Positions 8,001 through 17,035 are shown, numbered from the stretch's first letter. The stretch: DNA of 28,187 nt from an uncultured Mediterraneibacter sp. (GCF_934330165.1 NZ_CAKRGI010000030.1:1-28187), one strand, 5' to 3'. Numbers and translations: made by a program. The notes: a model not told the origin generated them from the letters alone.

Positions 8001-10966
8001 ATTCCGATATACTTTCCGGCTCCTACGCTTAAAGATGCTGCATTCAGTGATACATTTCCTTCTGCTGATGTTCCAAGAACATCACAGTTCTCGATATTTG
8101 TAAATACGTTATCTTTTGTTCCTGTATTATTTACTCTTTCTGTTACCGTAAATTCTGAGAATCTCGCCCAGGTCTTCCGATTTTCCAGATTGCGGACACG
8201 GATATACTGTGCAGAAAGTCCGTTTAATTCAATATTCAGTACATCGGTTCCCGAAGTTGTTCCTGTATGGGAATCATATCCCGGAATGGCTGTCCAGGTT
8301 GTTCCGTCTACAGATGTCTCAACTGCATATTTTACAAACTTGTCACCATTTGACGGTGATCCAACAACAATGTGGGCACTTTCTAAAGTTGCAACCTTTC
8401 CAAGATTGTATCCAAAGGAATCATCTACCTTTACAGAATCACCAGTACCTGTATTAAACCAGATAAATGTACTGTCATTTCCGTCACGAAGGAGTGATTC
8501 TGATCCCTGGTAAACCCTCCAACTCTCCGGCTTCATTAATGTATAACTGAGTTCACTGGCGTCTCCGTCATCTGTATTCTCATCTTTGTTGATCGTGATC
8601 TCATTAACCTGCAGCCATGCATCTGCTGCATTATCTGCTGTTGCGATCAGGCGGATCCCCTTTGCTTCAAAATCTTCCGGAAGATTTTCTTTTGCAACGC
8701 TTACTTCCTGATTCTGGTTTCTGACCCCTGCAAAGCTGTTGTCCATGCCTGTAAGCTCCAGATCTTTCCATGTCTTTCCATCAGTTGTATACTGCAGCTT
8801 CGCCTGATCCATATGATCTTTTCCCGCTCCAAGAAGGAAACGGATATCATTGATCTTGATTGCCTTGCTGTAACTTACTCCGATATAAGTACCTGTTGTA
8901 ATCTTATTCGGTGTCTTATAAATCGCACTTGTGCTGTCATCTCTGTCAAATAAGTTATCCACAGATCCTGCCGGTGTGTCTGTACGGCTTGTGATGTATT
9001 TACGGATTACTTTGTCCGGATTTAGGGCAAGTTCTGCTTTGCCTGATACATATTCAGCCAGTTTATTAATAAACGGAACAATATGCTGTACTCCGACTTC
9101 TGCGACTTCCTGATAATTTACATACAGGAAATCATGTGTCTTGGACTGTGCAAATGCCGTTTCTCCTTCTGTATTGTATTCCACAACTGCGGATACATCT
9201 CCGTTCAGAGAACTCTTTACTCCATTCAGGTAGGCGATCGCTGCATCTGTTGTATCTTTCCAACAATCCAGCCAGTAAACAATCTGATTTCTGATTGCCT
9301 CATTCCCTGATTCTTTATACAATGCTGCTGCATCCTGAAGTGTCTGGAATTCCTGGATCAGATCATCCACATCTGCTTCTGTGACCGTTTCAGTTTCCAG
9401 TTTATCTTTGAATGCGTTGAGTTTTTCTTTCAGTTCTACTGACTCCTGAAGCACAGCTACACGGCTGTCCATATTCTGATTGATCATATGCTTGGACAAT
9501 TCTTTGAGTGCATCACTTGCTTCTGTCTCTACTGCTGAATTATGATCTACAAATGAAAATGCGTCTTCCCATGTCTGATCTGCATCGGCATCTGTATCCC
9601 AGATATTCCATGCATAGGATGCATTTGCAAAAATAGCTACTTTACTTGGTTCTGACTGCTGCATCGGGTTCAGCATGATTCCCTGAATCTTAGACGCATC
9701 AACACCACCATGAAGGAATGTGCTGTTACCTCCCATGATCAGGTGCTTATGTGAGTTATCTGAACAAGGCCAGTTGATCCACATGAAAGGACCTCTTCCT
9801 ACATTATTGGTAAATGTAGTAGTGAAATCATTTGTAACCTCACCCCAGACACGTCCACCTGTCATAACGATCTGTACATTTTCCGGTACACTCTTCAGGG
9901 TCTGAAGTTCACTGGAACTTCCATTTCCCATATAATCATACGGAACAAACGGAAGTGTCATCTTCATATCAGGGTATTCCTGCTTCAGTTCTGCCAGCCA
10001 GGTACTTATATCATTCAGAAGTTTTACTTCATTTGCTGCCCCCGGATTTACAAAGTCATCCGCAAGGATTGCAATTTGACGTACTCCTGCATCAATTACC
10101 TGCTTAAATTTTGCTTTTAATTTTGCAAGATCTTCGTTATAATGTGCATCTGTGTCAAATCGGAAACTATTACCACTCGGGAACGGATGCAGTGCATATA
10201 CAAATCTGCACTTGGAAGCATTTCCGGCTTCTGCAAGTGGCTTGATCTTATTTTCAATCTCTTCATCCGTATAAAGTGCATCCCAGTTTGCTCTGTGCTT
10301 CGGATCATCCTTTGGTGCATAGAAATAAGCATTTAACTTATAGTATCCACCCCATGTCATCAGATTCACACGATCCTCTGTGGACCATGGATTTCCATAA
10401 TATCCTTCAATAAATCCACGGCTTACAACATCTGCATAATCTTCAATCGTAAAATTTCTGATTGACAGACTCTCTGTCTGTGCAAGCACATGATACAGTG
10501 TCGTCAATCCATAAAAACTTGCATCGGTATCTTTTCCCAACACTGCGATTGTATTGTTGTCACTTTTCAGATAATAGGAATCCGTATGATCGAATAATGA
10601 AGTATCTACATCATATTCATCTACGATCTGGTCATCTACTGCTCCATCCGATCCGTAAACTCCAACATAAATGTTCGTTGCACCACTCTTTTCTGCATCT
10701 GATTCTGTCACATTCAGACCTTTCAGTTCTGCAGTCTCTTCAAGTCGTGCTTTTGTTGCGTCGTCAATATCCTCATCATAAATGACATTGACATTCTTTT
10801 TCAGGATGTAACTTCCATCCTGATACGTCATTTCCTGAGGATTCGGATAAAGCTTATATGTAACTTCTTCCGTTCCCTCAGCCTTTGCCGGTATTGCGGT
10901 CATCGGCAGCACCATTGCCACTGACAGCACAGCCGCAAGTACCTTTTGGACTCTTCTTCCTTTCAT
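5081..10966 (-). CDS. Secreted, wall-anchored GH84 beta-N-acetylglucosaminidase with CBM32 and FIVAR modules
   Basis: A 1961-residue surface enzyme expected to remove beta-linked GlcNAc from host glycans by substrate-assisted catalysis. A signal peptide (1-29) is followed by a GH20b-like fold (about 36-155). The GH84 catalytic domain (about 175-465) has GFIEGYYG at 184-191 and the catalytic Asp pair Asp303-Asp304 in ILADDF, equivalent to Asp297-Asp298 of Clostridium perfringens NagJ. A helical segment (about 465-645) comes next. Then come three or four F5/8C (CBM32-like) modules starting near 655, 806, 950 and 1070, and a beta-rich linker (about 1215-1350). About eight FIVAR-like three-helix repeats follow (1353-1887, some 67 residues each). 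The end is an Asn/Gly spacer, AAKTGD (1929-1934), a hydrophobic stretch and KRKKH, a non-canonical sortase signal. The start has GGGAGG upstream. Older annotations may call such proteins hyaluronidases. Confidence 0.95.
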   Translation of the reverse strand: MKGRRVQKVLAAVLSVAMVLPMTAIPAKAEGTEEVTYKLYPNPQEMTYQDGSYILKKNVNVIYDEDIDDATKARLEETAELKGLNVTESDAEKSGATNIYVGVYGSDGAVDDQIVDEYDVDTSLFDHTDSYYLKSDNNTIAVLGKDTDASFYGLTTLYHVLAQTESLSIRNFTIEDYADVVSRGFIEGYYGNPWSTEDRVNLMTWGGYYKLNAYFYAPKDDPKHRANWDALYTDEEIENKIKPLAEAGNASKCRFVYALHPFPSGNSFRFDTDAHYNEDLAKLKAKFKQVIDAGVRQIAILADDFVNPGAANEVKLLNDISTWLAELKQEYPDMKMTLPFVPYDYMGNGSSSELQTLKSVPENVQIVMTGGRVWGEVTNDFTTTFTNNVGRGPFMWINWPCSDNSHKHLIMGGNSTFLHGGVDASKIQGIMLNPMQQSEPSKVAIFANASYAWNIWDTDADADQTWEDAFSFVDHNSAVETEASDALKELSKHMINQNMDSRVAVLQESVELKEKLNAFKDKLETETVTEADVDDLIQEFQTLQDAAALYKESGNEAIRNQIVYWLDCWKDTTDAAIAYLNGVKSSLNGDVSAVVEYNTEGETAFAQSKTHDFLYVNYQEVAEVGVQHIVPFINKLAEYVSGKAELALNPDKVIRKYITSRTDTPAGSVDNLFDRDDSTSAIYKTPNKITTGTYIGVSYSKAIKINDIRFLLGAGKDHMDQAKLQYTTDGKTWKDLELTGMDNSFAGVRNQNQEVSVAKENLPEDFEAKGIRLIATADNAADAWLQVNEITINKDENTDDGDASELSYTLMKPESWRVYQGSESLLRDGNDSTFIWFNTGTGDSVKVDDSFGYNLGKVATLESAHIVVGSPSNGDKFVKYAVETSVDGTTWTAIPGYDSHTGTTSGTDVLNIELNGLSAQYIRVRNLENRKTWARFSEFTVTERVNNTGTKDNVFTNIENCDVLGTSAEGNVSLNAASLSVGAGKYIGIDLGHIKAVTGITSPTGTSLKLQTSMNGVEWTEVTDPSQAADARYIRLYNDTDEAVDVSWDAFTVTYEFIGEKTVTSDFAQGDASRDMRGSGNVNHVFDGDLTTYGSITGVQDTGKKIVFDLGQTINFNSIRYYVKETSLDFLRYAKFEVANDPDAADAEWKTVLTVGNDSFEDTQNTDTAKDYAALTHDSENPGNMYAEQTGLNVSGRYLRVVPLKTYSHRWVDFYEIQINGGAYISTESNRDIVSTVIEEKGKVPSNVFEEDYRTVYKPSEANGSFTYRISDLDAKKTIRMIQNGAASDAVVTARVANEDGSDIQAVTFGKLSQAINEFAVASDKRILDVTVTWGENIPEISMIKTSGKAAATVDKSKLDEAIAAAGSSDAANWTTDSKAAVEKAKAVAEELKTNEYATQDTVDTAAGALKTACSKAKVKADATVLEALRRAVAEKKSQKDGEVEVYTAKTFTAYENVLNKIVAALEDTDNLSQDTAEKLKTQIEEKEAALEYSKVERELAELELQAGADYNAADYTTASAKAYTDAKKALSDLIEADNTTRVNPTEIAAKNAAYTDSIAALVDVRSLKSLIAECNELHEGNEKQYTAASWKNYSDALDAANAVLANGTTESVQAAETALRAAEEALVLKDTSAVQTVIDEMKKVNAENYTSDSYAVLKAAIAQAEGQIDDETKADVNIRAMRNAKANLISIVELNAALSDAAKYEAADYTADSYAVLAAAVNVDNMNALKASGTAEQIAEAVQSIRNAIDGLVLRATDMDAYRDKIQFKSEAGDYTEDTYAEYKEAYDVLMALDSSTGNVSADEFQAAKARFENAQAALKMIKADYTKVDEALAKVPADLSIYTDATVKTLKDAIAKVDRNQPLSKQAEVDAYADAINDAINNLVVKSKSDDGKDNQNGNSNNGQNNGNTTANGNGSGKGNGTSTNGAAKTGDTAPIAGAFALMILAAGAVVTVLKRKKH

Positions 10967-11035
10967 GCTTTTTCCTCCCTTGCAAAATTTAATTTTATTT
11001 AACTATCAAACAAAATCACGCAAGTATACAAATCT

Positions 11036-11044
11036 ATTATAACA
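11036..11044 (-). promoter_or_regulatory. Extended -10 promoter of the GH84 gene
   Basis: TGTTATAAT on the minus strand, about 70 bp upstream of the GH84 start, is a perfect extended -10. No matching -35 exists at 17 bp, where the sequence is AAGGAA. Between it and the ATG the DNA is very AT-rich. Confidence 0.65.
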
Positions 11045-11106
11045 TTACAAGATTTTTTTTCCTTGTCATTACCGTTACTATTCTTTCTTATTTTTGTCTA
11101 ATATGG

Positions 11107-11158
11107 AACTAAAAACCACCGGATTTTCAGATGCTTCTCTTTAAAATCCGGTGGTTTT
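11107..11158 (-). terminator. glgB terminator
   Basis: Perfect 16-bp stem: 11112-11127 pairs with 11143-11158 around a 15-nt loop. On the minus strand it ends in GGTGGTTTTTAG. It sits just after the glgB stop (11180) and insulates glgB from the GH84 promoter. Confidence 0.85.
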
Positions 11159-11179
11159 CTCTATCTTGAAACTATTCCT

Positions 11180-13102
11180 TTAATATTCAAATACAGCAAC
11201 TCCGTAAGCCGGAAGTGGATATGCAAAAGAATACTTCTGACCGTCGCACTCTTTCTTCACCGGCTTATAGATCTCCGCTCTCTTTTCTCCAGAACCTCCA
11301 TACTCTTTCTTGTCGCTGTTCAGTACCAGCTTACACTGCCTCTTCGTCGGCACTCCAACCCGGTAATCTTCCCTTGCTACCGGAGTAAAGTTGCACACAA
11401 ATAAAAGATTCTTTTTCTTTCTCTTTGAATGTCTGACAAAACTGAAGATGCTTCTGAAAATATCATCTTTATTGATCCATTCAAATCCAGCCGGATCATC
11501 ATCCAGCTCATACAGTGCAGGATTCTTCTTATATAAATGCAGAAGATCTCTGTACCAGTTCTGGATCTGCTGATGTGGTTCTTCTGAAAGAAGGAACCAG
11601 TCCAGTTCTCTCTCCTCACTCCACTCACGTAACTGTGCAAACTCCTGTCCCATAAAAAGAAGTTTCTTTCCCGGATGTCCCGTCATAAACGCATATGCTG
11701 CCTTGAGATTGGCATATTTGTCAAAGCCTTCTCCCGGCATCTTATTCAGCATGGAACACTTCAGGTGAACGACTTCATCATGGGAAAGAACAAGGATATA
11801 GTTCTCTGAATATGCATACTCCATGGAAAATGTCATCATATGATGTGCATTTTTTCTGAAATACGGATCCAGCTTCATATACTCTGTAAAATCATGCATC
11901 CAGCCCATATTCCACTTCAGGCTGAATCCCAGTCCATCATCCTCCGGTTTTCCTGTAACCTTTGGCCATGCTGTTGATTCTTCTGCGATCATCATCGCCC
12001 CCGGATTTCTTCCAAGCACAACGGAATTAAGATGCTTGAAAAACTCGATCGCCTCAAGATTTTCATTTCCGCCATACTTGTTCGGAACCCACTGTCCGTC
12101 CTGCTTTCCATAATCGAGATAAAGCATGGATGCTACTGCATCAACACGCAGTCCGTCCACATGAAAATGCTCGATCCAAAACAATGCATTTGCAATCAGG
12201 AAATTCCGTACCTGCGGTTTCTCATAGTCAAAGATTTTTGTTCCCCAGTCAGGATGTTCTCCTTTCCTTGGGTCTGCATACTCAAAAGTCGGCGTTCCGT
12301 CAAAGTCAGCCAGTCCGTGAGCATCCTTCGGGAAATGTGCCGGAACCCAGTCAAGGATCACACCAATTCCATTCCGATGCAGATAATTGATCATATAAGC
12401 AAAATCTTCCGGTGTTCCATATCGGGAAGTCGGTGCATAATAACCAGTCACCTGATAACCCCATGAACCATCAAATGGATGCTCTGCGATTCCCATCAGT
12501 TCTACATGCGTATAACCCATCTTTTTTACATATTTTGTAATCGCTTCTGCAAATTCACGATAGGTATAAAATCCTTCATCTTCCCTTCCCGGATGTCTCA
12601 TCCAGGAACCCATATGCACTTCATAGATAGCTAACGGATTTTCTTTATTATCCCATTTGTTTCTGCTTTCCATCCAACGGTCATCCGTCCATTTCAAATG
12701 AGAAATGTCCGTAATTCTGGAAGCAGTTCCCGGCCGAAGTTCTGCATAATTGGCAAATGGATCTGCCTTGTAGATCAGCTCTCCGCTCTGCGTCTCAATA
12801 CAGTACTTGTACATCTGTCCTTCTTTCGCTCCCGGTACAAAAACTGTATAAATTCCTAATGGCTCCTGCCGCTCCATCCTGTCCGCTGCAGCATCCCATT
12901 CATTAAACTCTCCGATCACTGAAACGCTCTTTGCATGCGGAGCCCACACTGCGAAATAAACACCCTTTTTTCCCGATGTCACTTCATGTGCACCAAACTT
13001 CTTATAGATCTCATAATGATTCCCCTGCCCAAAAAGGTAGTGATCCAGTTCTCCTATCTCATAAGGCTGCAGTTTTTTCACTGCATTCGTCTTTGTAACC
13101 AT
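11180..13102 (-). CDS. glgB: 1,4-alpha-glucan branching enzyme
   Basis: Makes the alpha-1,6 branches of glycogen in the cytoplasm by cutting alpha-1,4 chains and transferring them. The 640 residues give a normal length. An N-terminal CBM48 (about 25-115) precedes a GH13 barrel. The catalytic set is complete: nucleophile Asp321 in GLRVDAVASM, acid/base Glu374 in MIAEEST, and transition-state Asp442 in LSHDEV. An all-beta domain closes the chain. The ATG at 13102 has GAGGTGG upstream. The gene stands alone, with a terminator on each side; no glgA, glgC, glgD or glgP is in the window, so the rest of the glycogen pathway must be elsewhere. A TATAAT at 13166-13171 may be its -10, without a good -35. 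Confidence 0.97.
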   Translation of the reverse strand: MVTKTNAVKKLQPYEIGELDHYLFGQGNHYEIYKKFGAHEVTSGKKGVYFAVWAPHAKSVSVIGEFNEWDAAADRMERQEPLGIYTVFVPGAKEGQMYKYCIETQSGELIYKADPFANYAELRPGTASRITDISHLKWTDDRWMESRNKWDNKENPLAIYEVHMGSWMRHPGREDEGFYTYREFAEAITKYVKKMGYTHVELMGIAEHPFDGSWGYQVTGYYAPTSRYGTPEDFAYMINYLHRNGIGVILDWVPAHFPKDAHGLADFDGTPTFEYADPRKGEHPDWGTKIFDYEKPQVRNFLIANALFWIEHFHVDGLRVDAVASMLYLDYGKQDGQWVPNKYGGNENLEAIEFFKHLNSVVLGRNPGAMMIAEESTAWPKVTGKPEDDGLGFSLKWNMGWMHDFTEYMKLDPYFRKNAHHMMTFSMEYAYSENYILVLSHDEVVHLKCSMLNKMPGEGFDKYANLKAAYAFMTGHPGKKLLFMGQEFAQLREWSEERELDWFLLSEEPHQQIQNWYRDLLHLYKKNPALYELDDDPAGFEWINKDDIFRSIFSFVRHSKRKKKNLLFVCNFTPVAREDYRVGVPTKRQCKLVLNSDKKEYGGSGEKRAEIYKPVKKECDGQKYSFAYPLPAYGVAVFEY

Positions 13103-13215
13103 AAATCCACCTCACTGCTCGAATTCTTTCATTGCCTGGGATTTTGCTCCCAACATCATAGCATCATTATACTTGATGTATCTAAAAAAAGAAAGCGAAA
13201 ACATATTTTTGCACA

Positions 13216-13247
13216 AAAATAGACAGCCTTTCATAAGACTGTCTATT
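13216..13247 (-). terminator. Terminator of the acidic TPR-ATPase gene
   Basis: AATAGACAG (13247-13239 on minus) pairs with CTGTCTATT (13226-13218) around a 12-nt loop, followed by TTTG. It lies about 20 nt after the stop codon at 13269. Confidence 0.8.
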
Positions 13248-13268
13248 AATTCTGACTAAATTTTGTCT

Positions 13269-16200
13269 TTAAATGTTGAAATCACGTTCAGAAAGAATAA
13301 TTCTGTCTGACGAATCTGTATTTCTTCCGAATACTCTCTTCACCAGCTTCTTGGCTGAAGCCTTCTGTGAATGTGCGATTGCCTTATCCATTACTTCTTT
13401 TACTTCCGCAACAGTTACTGAATGATCTTCTCTCTGAAGGGAATCAATGCAGCTGTAAAGAGCAAGAATACCCATTTCATCAATCTTGTAACCATTCTCC
13501 TGAGCATAAGTCTGACCAAATGTTACAAGCTCATCATTAATGAAGATCGGCACTTCCAGACGGGAAGTAAACTTTCTCCTGAACTCACGGTTGGAGGAAA
13601 GCAGACGATCTAACGGCTTTCTCTGTTCCTCAAGCACGATCAGAAGTTCTCCTGTATCACGCTCCATTGCTCTGTTCAGCTTGGCAACCGTCTTTTCATT
13701 CATCTTTCCTGCTTTTTCAATGATCAAAGCACCGCCATATAATTTATCGAAAATATCTCCGATCTTTTTCTTATTCAGGGACTCTCCCGTCACAATCGCC
13801 ACCTTGCCCTGACGGATCTCTCTCTGCTTCTGGATTGCTTTAACTACATCTACTGCAAGAACAGTCTTACCATTTCCTTTATCTCCAATAATCAGAAGAT
13901 TTCCTGTCTTCGACGTTCCCTTCCGGTTTGTACAGTTCTTATCCTGTTCCAGAACATCTACTAACTGTTCGCTCATGCCACGCACAGGAACAAAATAAGA
14001 GAATAATTTCTTCTGATCTTCTGTCAGTCCGGCTCTTGTACCAATTCCACTCTGAGTTTCCAGATCATATCTTCCATGTACTACAAATCCTGTATCCATG
14101 GATAATGCATCTGAAATTTCATCCAGTGGCAGCGGAGAAGTCTTACCTGTAGCGATCAGCTTTGCAGTTTCCTTTCTGCTCAACGGTGTCGTAGCCGACA
14201 TGATATCAATTCCATCATCTTCATCTGGAATCTCCCGGTCATCCGGCTCTTCACTGTGCTTCGGATCTACCTTGAATTCATCTTCAAAATCAGGTGTATC
14301 TTCCTTGTCCGGTTCTTCTTCATCTTCATAGTAGAATCCATCATCATCTGCTAACTCATCATCTTCTGATTCTTCATAATAAGCTTCATCATCATCTTCA
14401 TATTCGCCATCATAGATTTCATCTTCATACTCATCCTCATCATAGGACGCATATTCTTCTGAATCGTCATCTTCTTCCGAATCATCGTCTTCATAGGAAT
14501 CGTACTCATCTTCTTCTAAATCATCGTCTTCATAGGAATCATACTCATCCTCTTCATCCTCTGACTCTAAAAAGTCTTCATCTTCAAATAAATCTTCGTC
14601 TTCCTCCTGCAGCTCATCTAAACGGAGAGATTCTGTCACTTCTCCCATATTTTCATGCGGTTCTTCCGGTGCTTTTTCTATCTCTTTTTCTTCTGGCAAA
14701 GACTCCTCTGCCGGAACTACACCTTCAATTTCATCAATCAGCTGCTGAATATCAGGAGACAGGATTGGAGTATCTTCCTCGTACGTCTCTTCTGCCGACT
14801 CATCATATACTTCTTCCTCGGCATCCTCAAGCAACGCCTCTGCTTCTTCCGAATCCCAGTCAGATAAAATTTCCTCAAAACTCAGCTCTTCTGCATCCGC
14901 TTCTTCGAAGGATTCTGTATCATCTTCCCAATCCTCAGCAGGTAAATCCTCCAGAAAGTCTTCCGCTTCTTCCAGATTGAAGATCTCTTCTTCCGGTTCA
15001 GCCGGTTCTGCATCAGCAATTTTTTGCAGTTCTTCTTCTATTGTTCCCGTCTGTACTTCTTCAATCGGCTCTGCTTCTTCGGCTTCTTCCACCTCTTCTT
15101 CAGCCGGCTCTGCTTCTTCCTGCTCTTCTGCGTCAGATTCTTCCGGCAGCTCTTCTGCCACCAGATCTTCAAGATCCAGCTCTTCTGCGTCATCCTCCGT
15201 AATATCTGTTGTGATTTCTACAGGGATCCGCTCTTTCTTATCTGCCGCTTCTTCTGATACTTCTTCAGGAATAAGTTCCTTCATTCCGATCGGCACATCA
15301 CCTGTATGCTTTTCCTGTGAAATCTGATTTACCATATCAAGATCCACGACCGACTCAATATCACCGATCGCACTCTCAAGATCTGAAATATCCGGCTCTT
15401 CATCCTCTGCCGCAGATACTTCCGGCTTGCGATGCAGTAACTGCTCCAATGCCTCATCCAACCGCATTGTATCACCGATCTTTTTCTTTTCCGGCTTACA
15501 GACTGGTTTCTCTGAATTTTCTTCTTTTCCTGTATCCTGCTGTCCAATGCTCTCAGAAATATCCTCAACCGGCTCTTCTGAAACAGTCTCTGAATGCTCC
15601 GTCGCTGCTTCATCCGAATGATCTTCCGGCTCTTCCTTTTCTGCAACATACGTCTCAAGATCCGGAATCTCTTCCGTCTCACCGTCATTTTTTTCAAATC
15701 TGCGATTATACTTTTCCTGCTGCGAAGGTGTCAGTGGCTTATACTGCATCTTCAATTCCATTGCTTTATAGACATATTTCCCTTCACTGAACCACAGGAT
15801 CAGATCATCACATTCTTCCAGGCACTCTGCCGTCATACCTGCTTCCTGATAAAGCTTTGCAAGTTCAAATGCCCATTCTTCAATATATTCTGCCTTCTTA
15901 AACTCTTCCAGTGCTTCAATCTGCTGCTCTAACGGAGCCCGCTGTGCCCGTAAGATCTGATATCTCAGAATATGTCTGTTCGGATCTTTTGGTGCTAACT
16001 GCACAAACTCATCATAAAAATCTATTGCTTCATCTACATTCCCCGTCTTCAGTGCAAGAGAACTCAGACGATACAATACCTTCCGGCTGCCTTCTGCCCG
16101 ATGATAAGCAATCTGCAAAATATCATAGCTTTTCTGATATTCACCGGTCTTTTCATAAATATCACTTACATTCGCAAGCATCATGGCATTGCGAACCCTT

Positions 16201-16304
16201 CTCCAGTCAATGGAGTCAGCAATCTCTTTTGCTTCTCCGTATTCTTCATTTTTCATAAGCTCTATCATTCGCTCTGACAACTGCTTATATTCATATTTGT
16301 CCAC
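13269..16304 (-). CDS. TPR / acidic low-complexity / degenerate AAA+ ATPase protein
   Basis: Specific role unknown. Residues about 1-205 are helical and TPR-like. Residues about 220-690 are extremely rich in Glu and Asp and look disordered. The last third resembles the AAA+ fold of the SpoVK/CbbX/EccA type. Walker A is intact (GDKGNGKT, 807-814). The Walker B position reads ALIIEKA, with Glu863-Lys864 where active relatives have Asp-Glu, so the catalytic glutamate is missing and ATP may be bound but not hydrolysed. The EFRRKFTSRLEVP segment matches the arginine-finger region. No signal peptide or membrane segment is seen. I prefer the GTG at 16304, because GAGGTGA lies 6 nt upstream; a GTG at 16313 overlaps that site. 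Two tandem 39-nt units (14481-14558) encode EEDEYDSYEDDD-type repeats. Confidence 0.85.
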   Translation of the reverse strand: MDKYEYKQLSERMIELMKNEEYGEAKEIADSIDWRRVRNAMMLANVSDIYEKTGEYQKSYDILQIAYHRAEGSRKVLYRLSSLALKTGNVDEAIDFYDEFVQLAPKDPNRHILRYQILRAQRAPLEQQIEALEEFKKAEYIEEWAFELAKLYQEAGMTAECLEECDDLILWFSEGKYVYKAMELKMQYKPLTPSQQEKYNRRFEKNDGETEEIPDLETYVAEKEEPEDHSDEAATEHSETVSEEPVEDISESIGQQDTGKEENSEKPVCKPEKKKIGDTMRLDEALEQLLHRKPEVSAAEDEEPDISDLESAIGDIESVVDLDMVNQISQEKHTGDVPIGMKELIPEEVSEEAADKKERIPVEITTDITEDDAEELDLEDLVAEELPEESDAEEQEEAEPAEEEVEEAEEAEPIEEVQTGTIEEELQKIADAEPAEPEEEIFNLEEAEDFLEDLPAEDWEDDTESFEEADAEELSFEEILSDWDSEEAEALLEDAEEEVYDESAEETYEEDTPILSPDIQQLIDEIEGVVPAEESLPEEKEIEKAPEEPHENMGEVTESLRLDELQEEDEDLFEDEDFLESEDEEDEYDSYEDDDLEEDEYDSYEDDDSEEDDDSEEYASYDEDEYEDEIYDGEYEDDDEAYYEESEDDELADDDGFYYEDEEEPDKEDTPDFEDEFKVDPKHSEEPDDREIPDEDDGIDIMSATTPLSRKETAKLIATGKTSPLPLDEISDALSMDTGFVVHGRYDLETQSGIGTRAGLTEDQKKLFSYFVPVRGMSEQLVDVLEQDKNCTNRKGTSKTGNLLIIGDKGNGKTVLAVDVVKAIQKQREIRQGKVAIVTGESLNKKKIGDIFDKLYGGALIIEKAGKMNEKTVAKLNRAMERDTGELLIVLEEQRKPLDRLLSSNREFRRKFTSRLEVPIFINDELVTFGQTYAQENGYKIDEMGILALYSCIDSLQREDHSVTVAEVKEVMDKAIAHSQKASAKKLVKRVFGRNTDSSDRIILSERDFNI
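14481..14558. repeat. Two tandem 39-nt units inside the acidic region
   Basis: Copies at 14481-14519 and 14520-14558 differ at only a few bases and encode a 13-residue unit of Glu, Asp and Tyr. This looks like a recent duplication within the low-complexity coding stretch. Confidence 0.85.
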
Positions 16305-16413
16305 CGCATTCACCTCATTACATTAATGTTTCTTCGGTAACTCAAGATCTCTTCATGTCAATTTAACATAAGGCGATACTCTTTCATTAGTGTACCATAC
16401 CATCTTCCCAATG

Positions 16414-16792
16414 TCAAAAAAATGCACCTTCAATTACCTTTGAAGATGCATTTTTTATAATATTTAATTTTTTCATTATTTTTATTTTATATTCTGGATC
16501 GAAGGTAAATCCTGATACGATTCCTGTAAGACCATTTTTCTTTTACAGCTGCTGTTCCATGTTCCTTTACACATCGTTCAGTTCTGTAGGTGGTAACTTT
16601 ATTCAATATATCTGCAATTGCTTTATCTTTTTAGTATGAATCCGGTCTTATATTCTCTCCGTTCCACTTATTTTCATTCTTAATCTTTACCGGATCTGCG
16701 AATTAACTTTTGCTCAGGTCTCTTTCTTCACAGGAACCTGCAATCGCCGCACCACTGACATATTGATGAAATTCTGAAACTATACTGTCCAT
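16414..16792 (-). pseudogene. Decayed gene of unknown family with intact start signals
   Basis: Read from the ATG at 16792, which has AGGAGG 9 nt upstream, the frame gives 29 residues beginning MDSIVSEFHQYV. It then hits TAA at 16705-16703 and continues in frame as FADPVKIKNENKWNG to a second TAA. It continues again through DKAIADILNKVTTYRTERC to a run of five A. There the frame shifts by one base into NGLTGIVSGFTFDPEYKIK and reaches a stop at 16416-16414. The length is 126 codons plus one base. The stretches between the stops read like real protein, so two nonsense changes and one frameshift in a former gene of about 125 residues is the simplest reading. Alternatively only the first 29 residues are made. 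I do not recognise the family. Confidence 0.5.
16416..16456 (-). terminator. Strong terminator at the end of the decayed gene
   Basis: On the minus strand, TGCATCTTCAA (16450-16440) pairs with TTGAAGGTGCA (16433-16423), 11 bp with one wobble and a 6-nt loop, followed by TTTTTTT. A-rich flanks make it usable in both directions. Confidence 0.8.
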
Positions 16793-16881
16793 TGGTCCAA
16801 CCTCCTGTTATCCGTTATTTTTAATCTAATCAGGCATCCGCTTCTTGTACCTTCTTAGTTAAATATCTTTTTGATGGTTCT

Positions 16882-16910
16882 ATCTTATCATTTGGGCTTT
16901 AATTTGTCAA
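16882..16910 (-). promoter_or_regulatory. Promoter of the decayed gene
   Basis: TTGACA (16910-16905), a 17-nt spacer and TAAGAT (16887-16882) on the minus strand. It lies about 90 bp upstream of the ATG at 16792. From here to the metG terminator near 17036 the DNA is very AT-rich and shows nothing else I can name. Confidence 0.6.
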
Positions 16911-17035
16911 TATTTTTATTTGAATTTATTGTATTTTTTATTTATTCTATCGTTTTTATATAATTATCTGAATTTTCTTCATTTTTATTTATACTATTAT
17001 GACTTGAAATTTTACTGCTGCTACAGCAGAATCCC

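Noticed and set aside
13166..13171. TATAAT as a defined glgB promoter
   Set aside because: The -35 position is only a T-rich stretch, so it is mentioned with glgB but not listed as a feature.
14294..14980. Plus-strand His/Leu-rich open frame of 228 codons
   Set aside because: Direct antisense product of the Glu/Asp-rich coding stretch; low complexity and no start signals.
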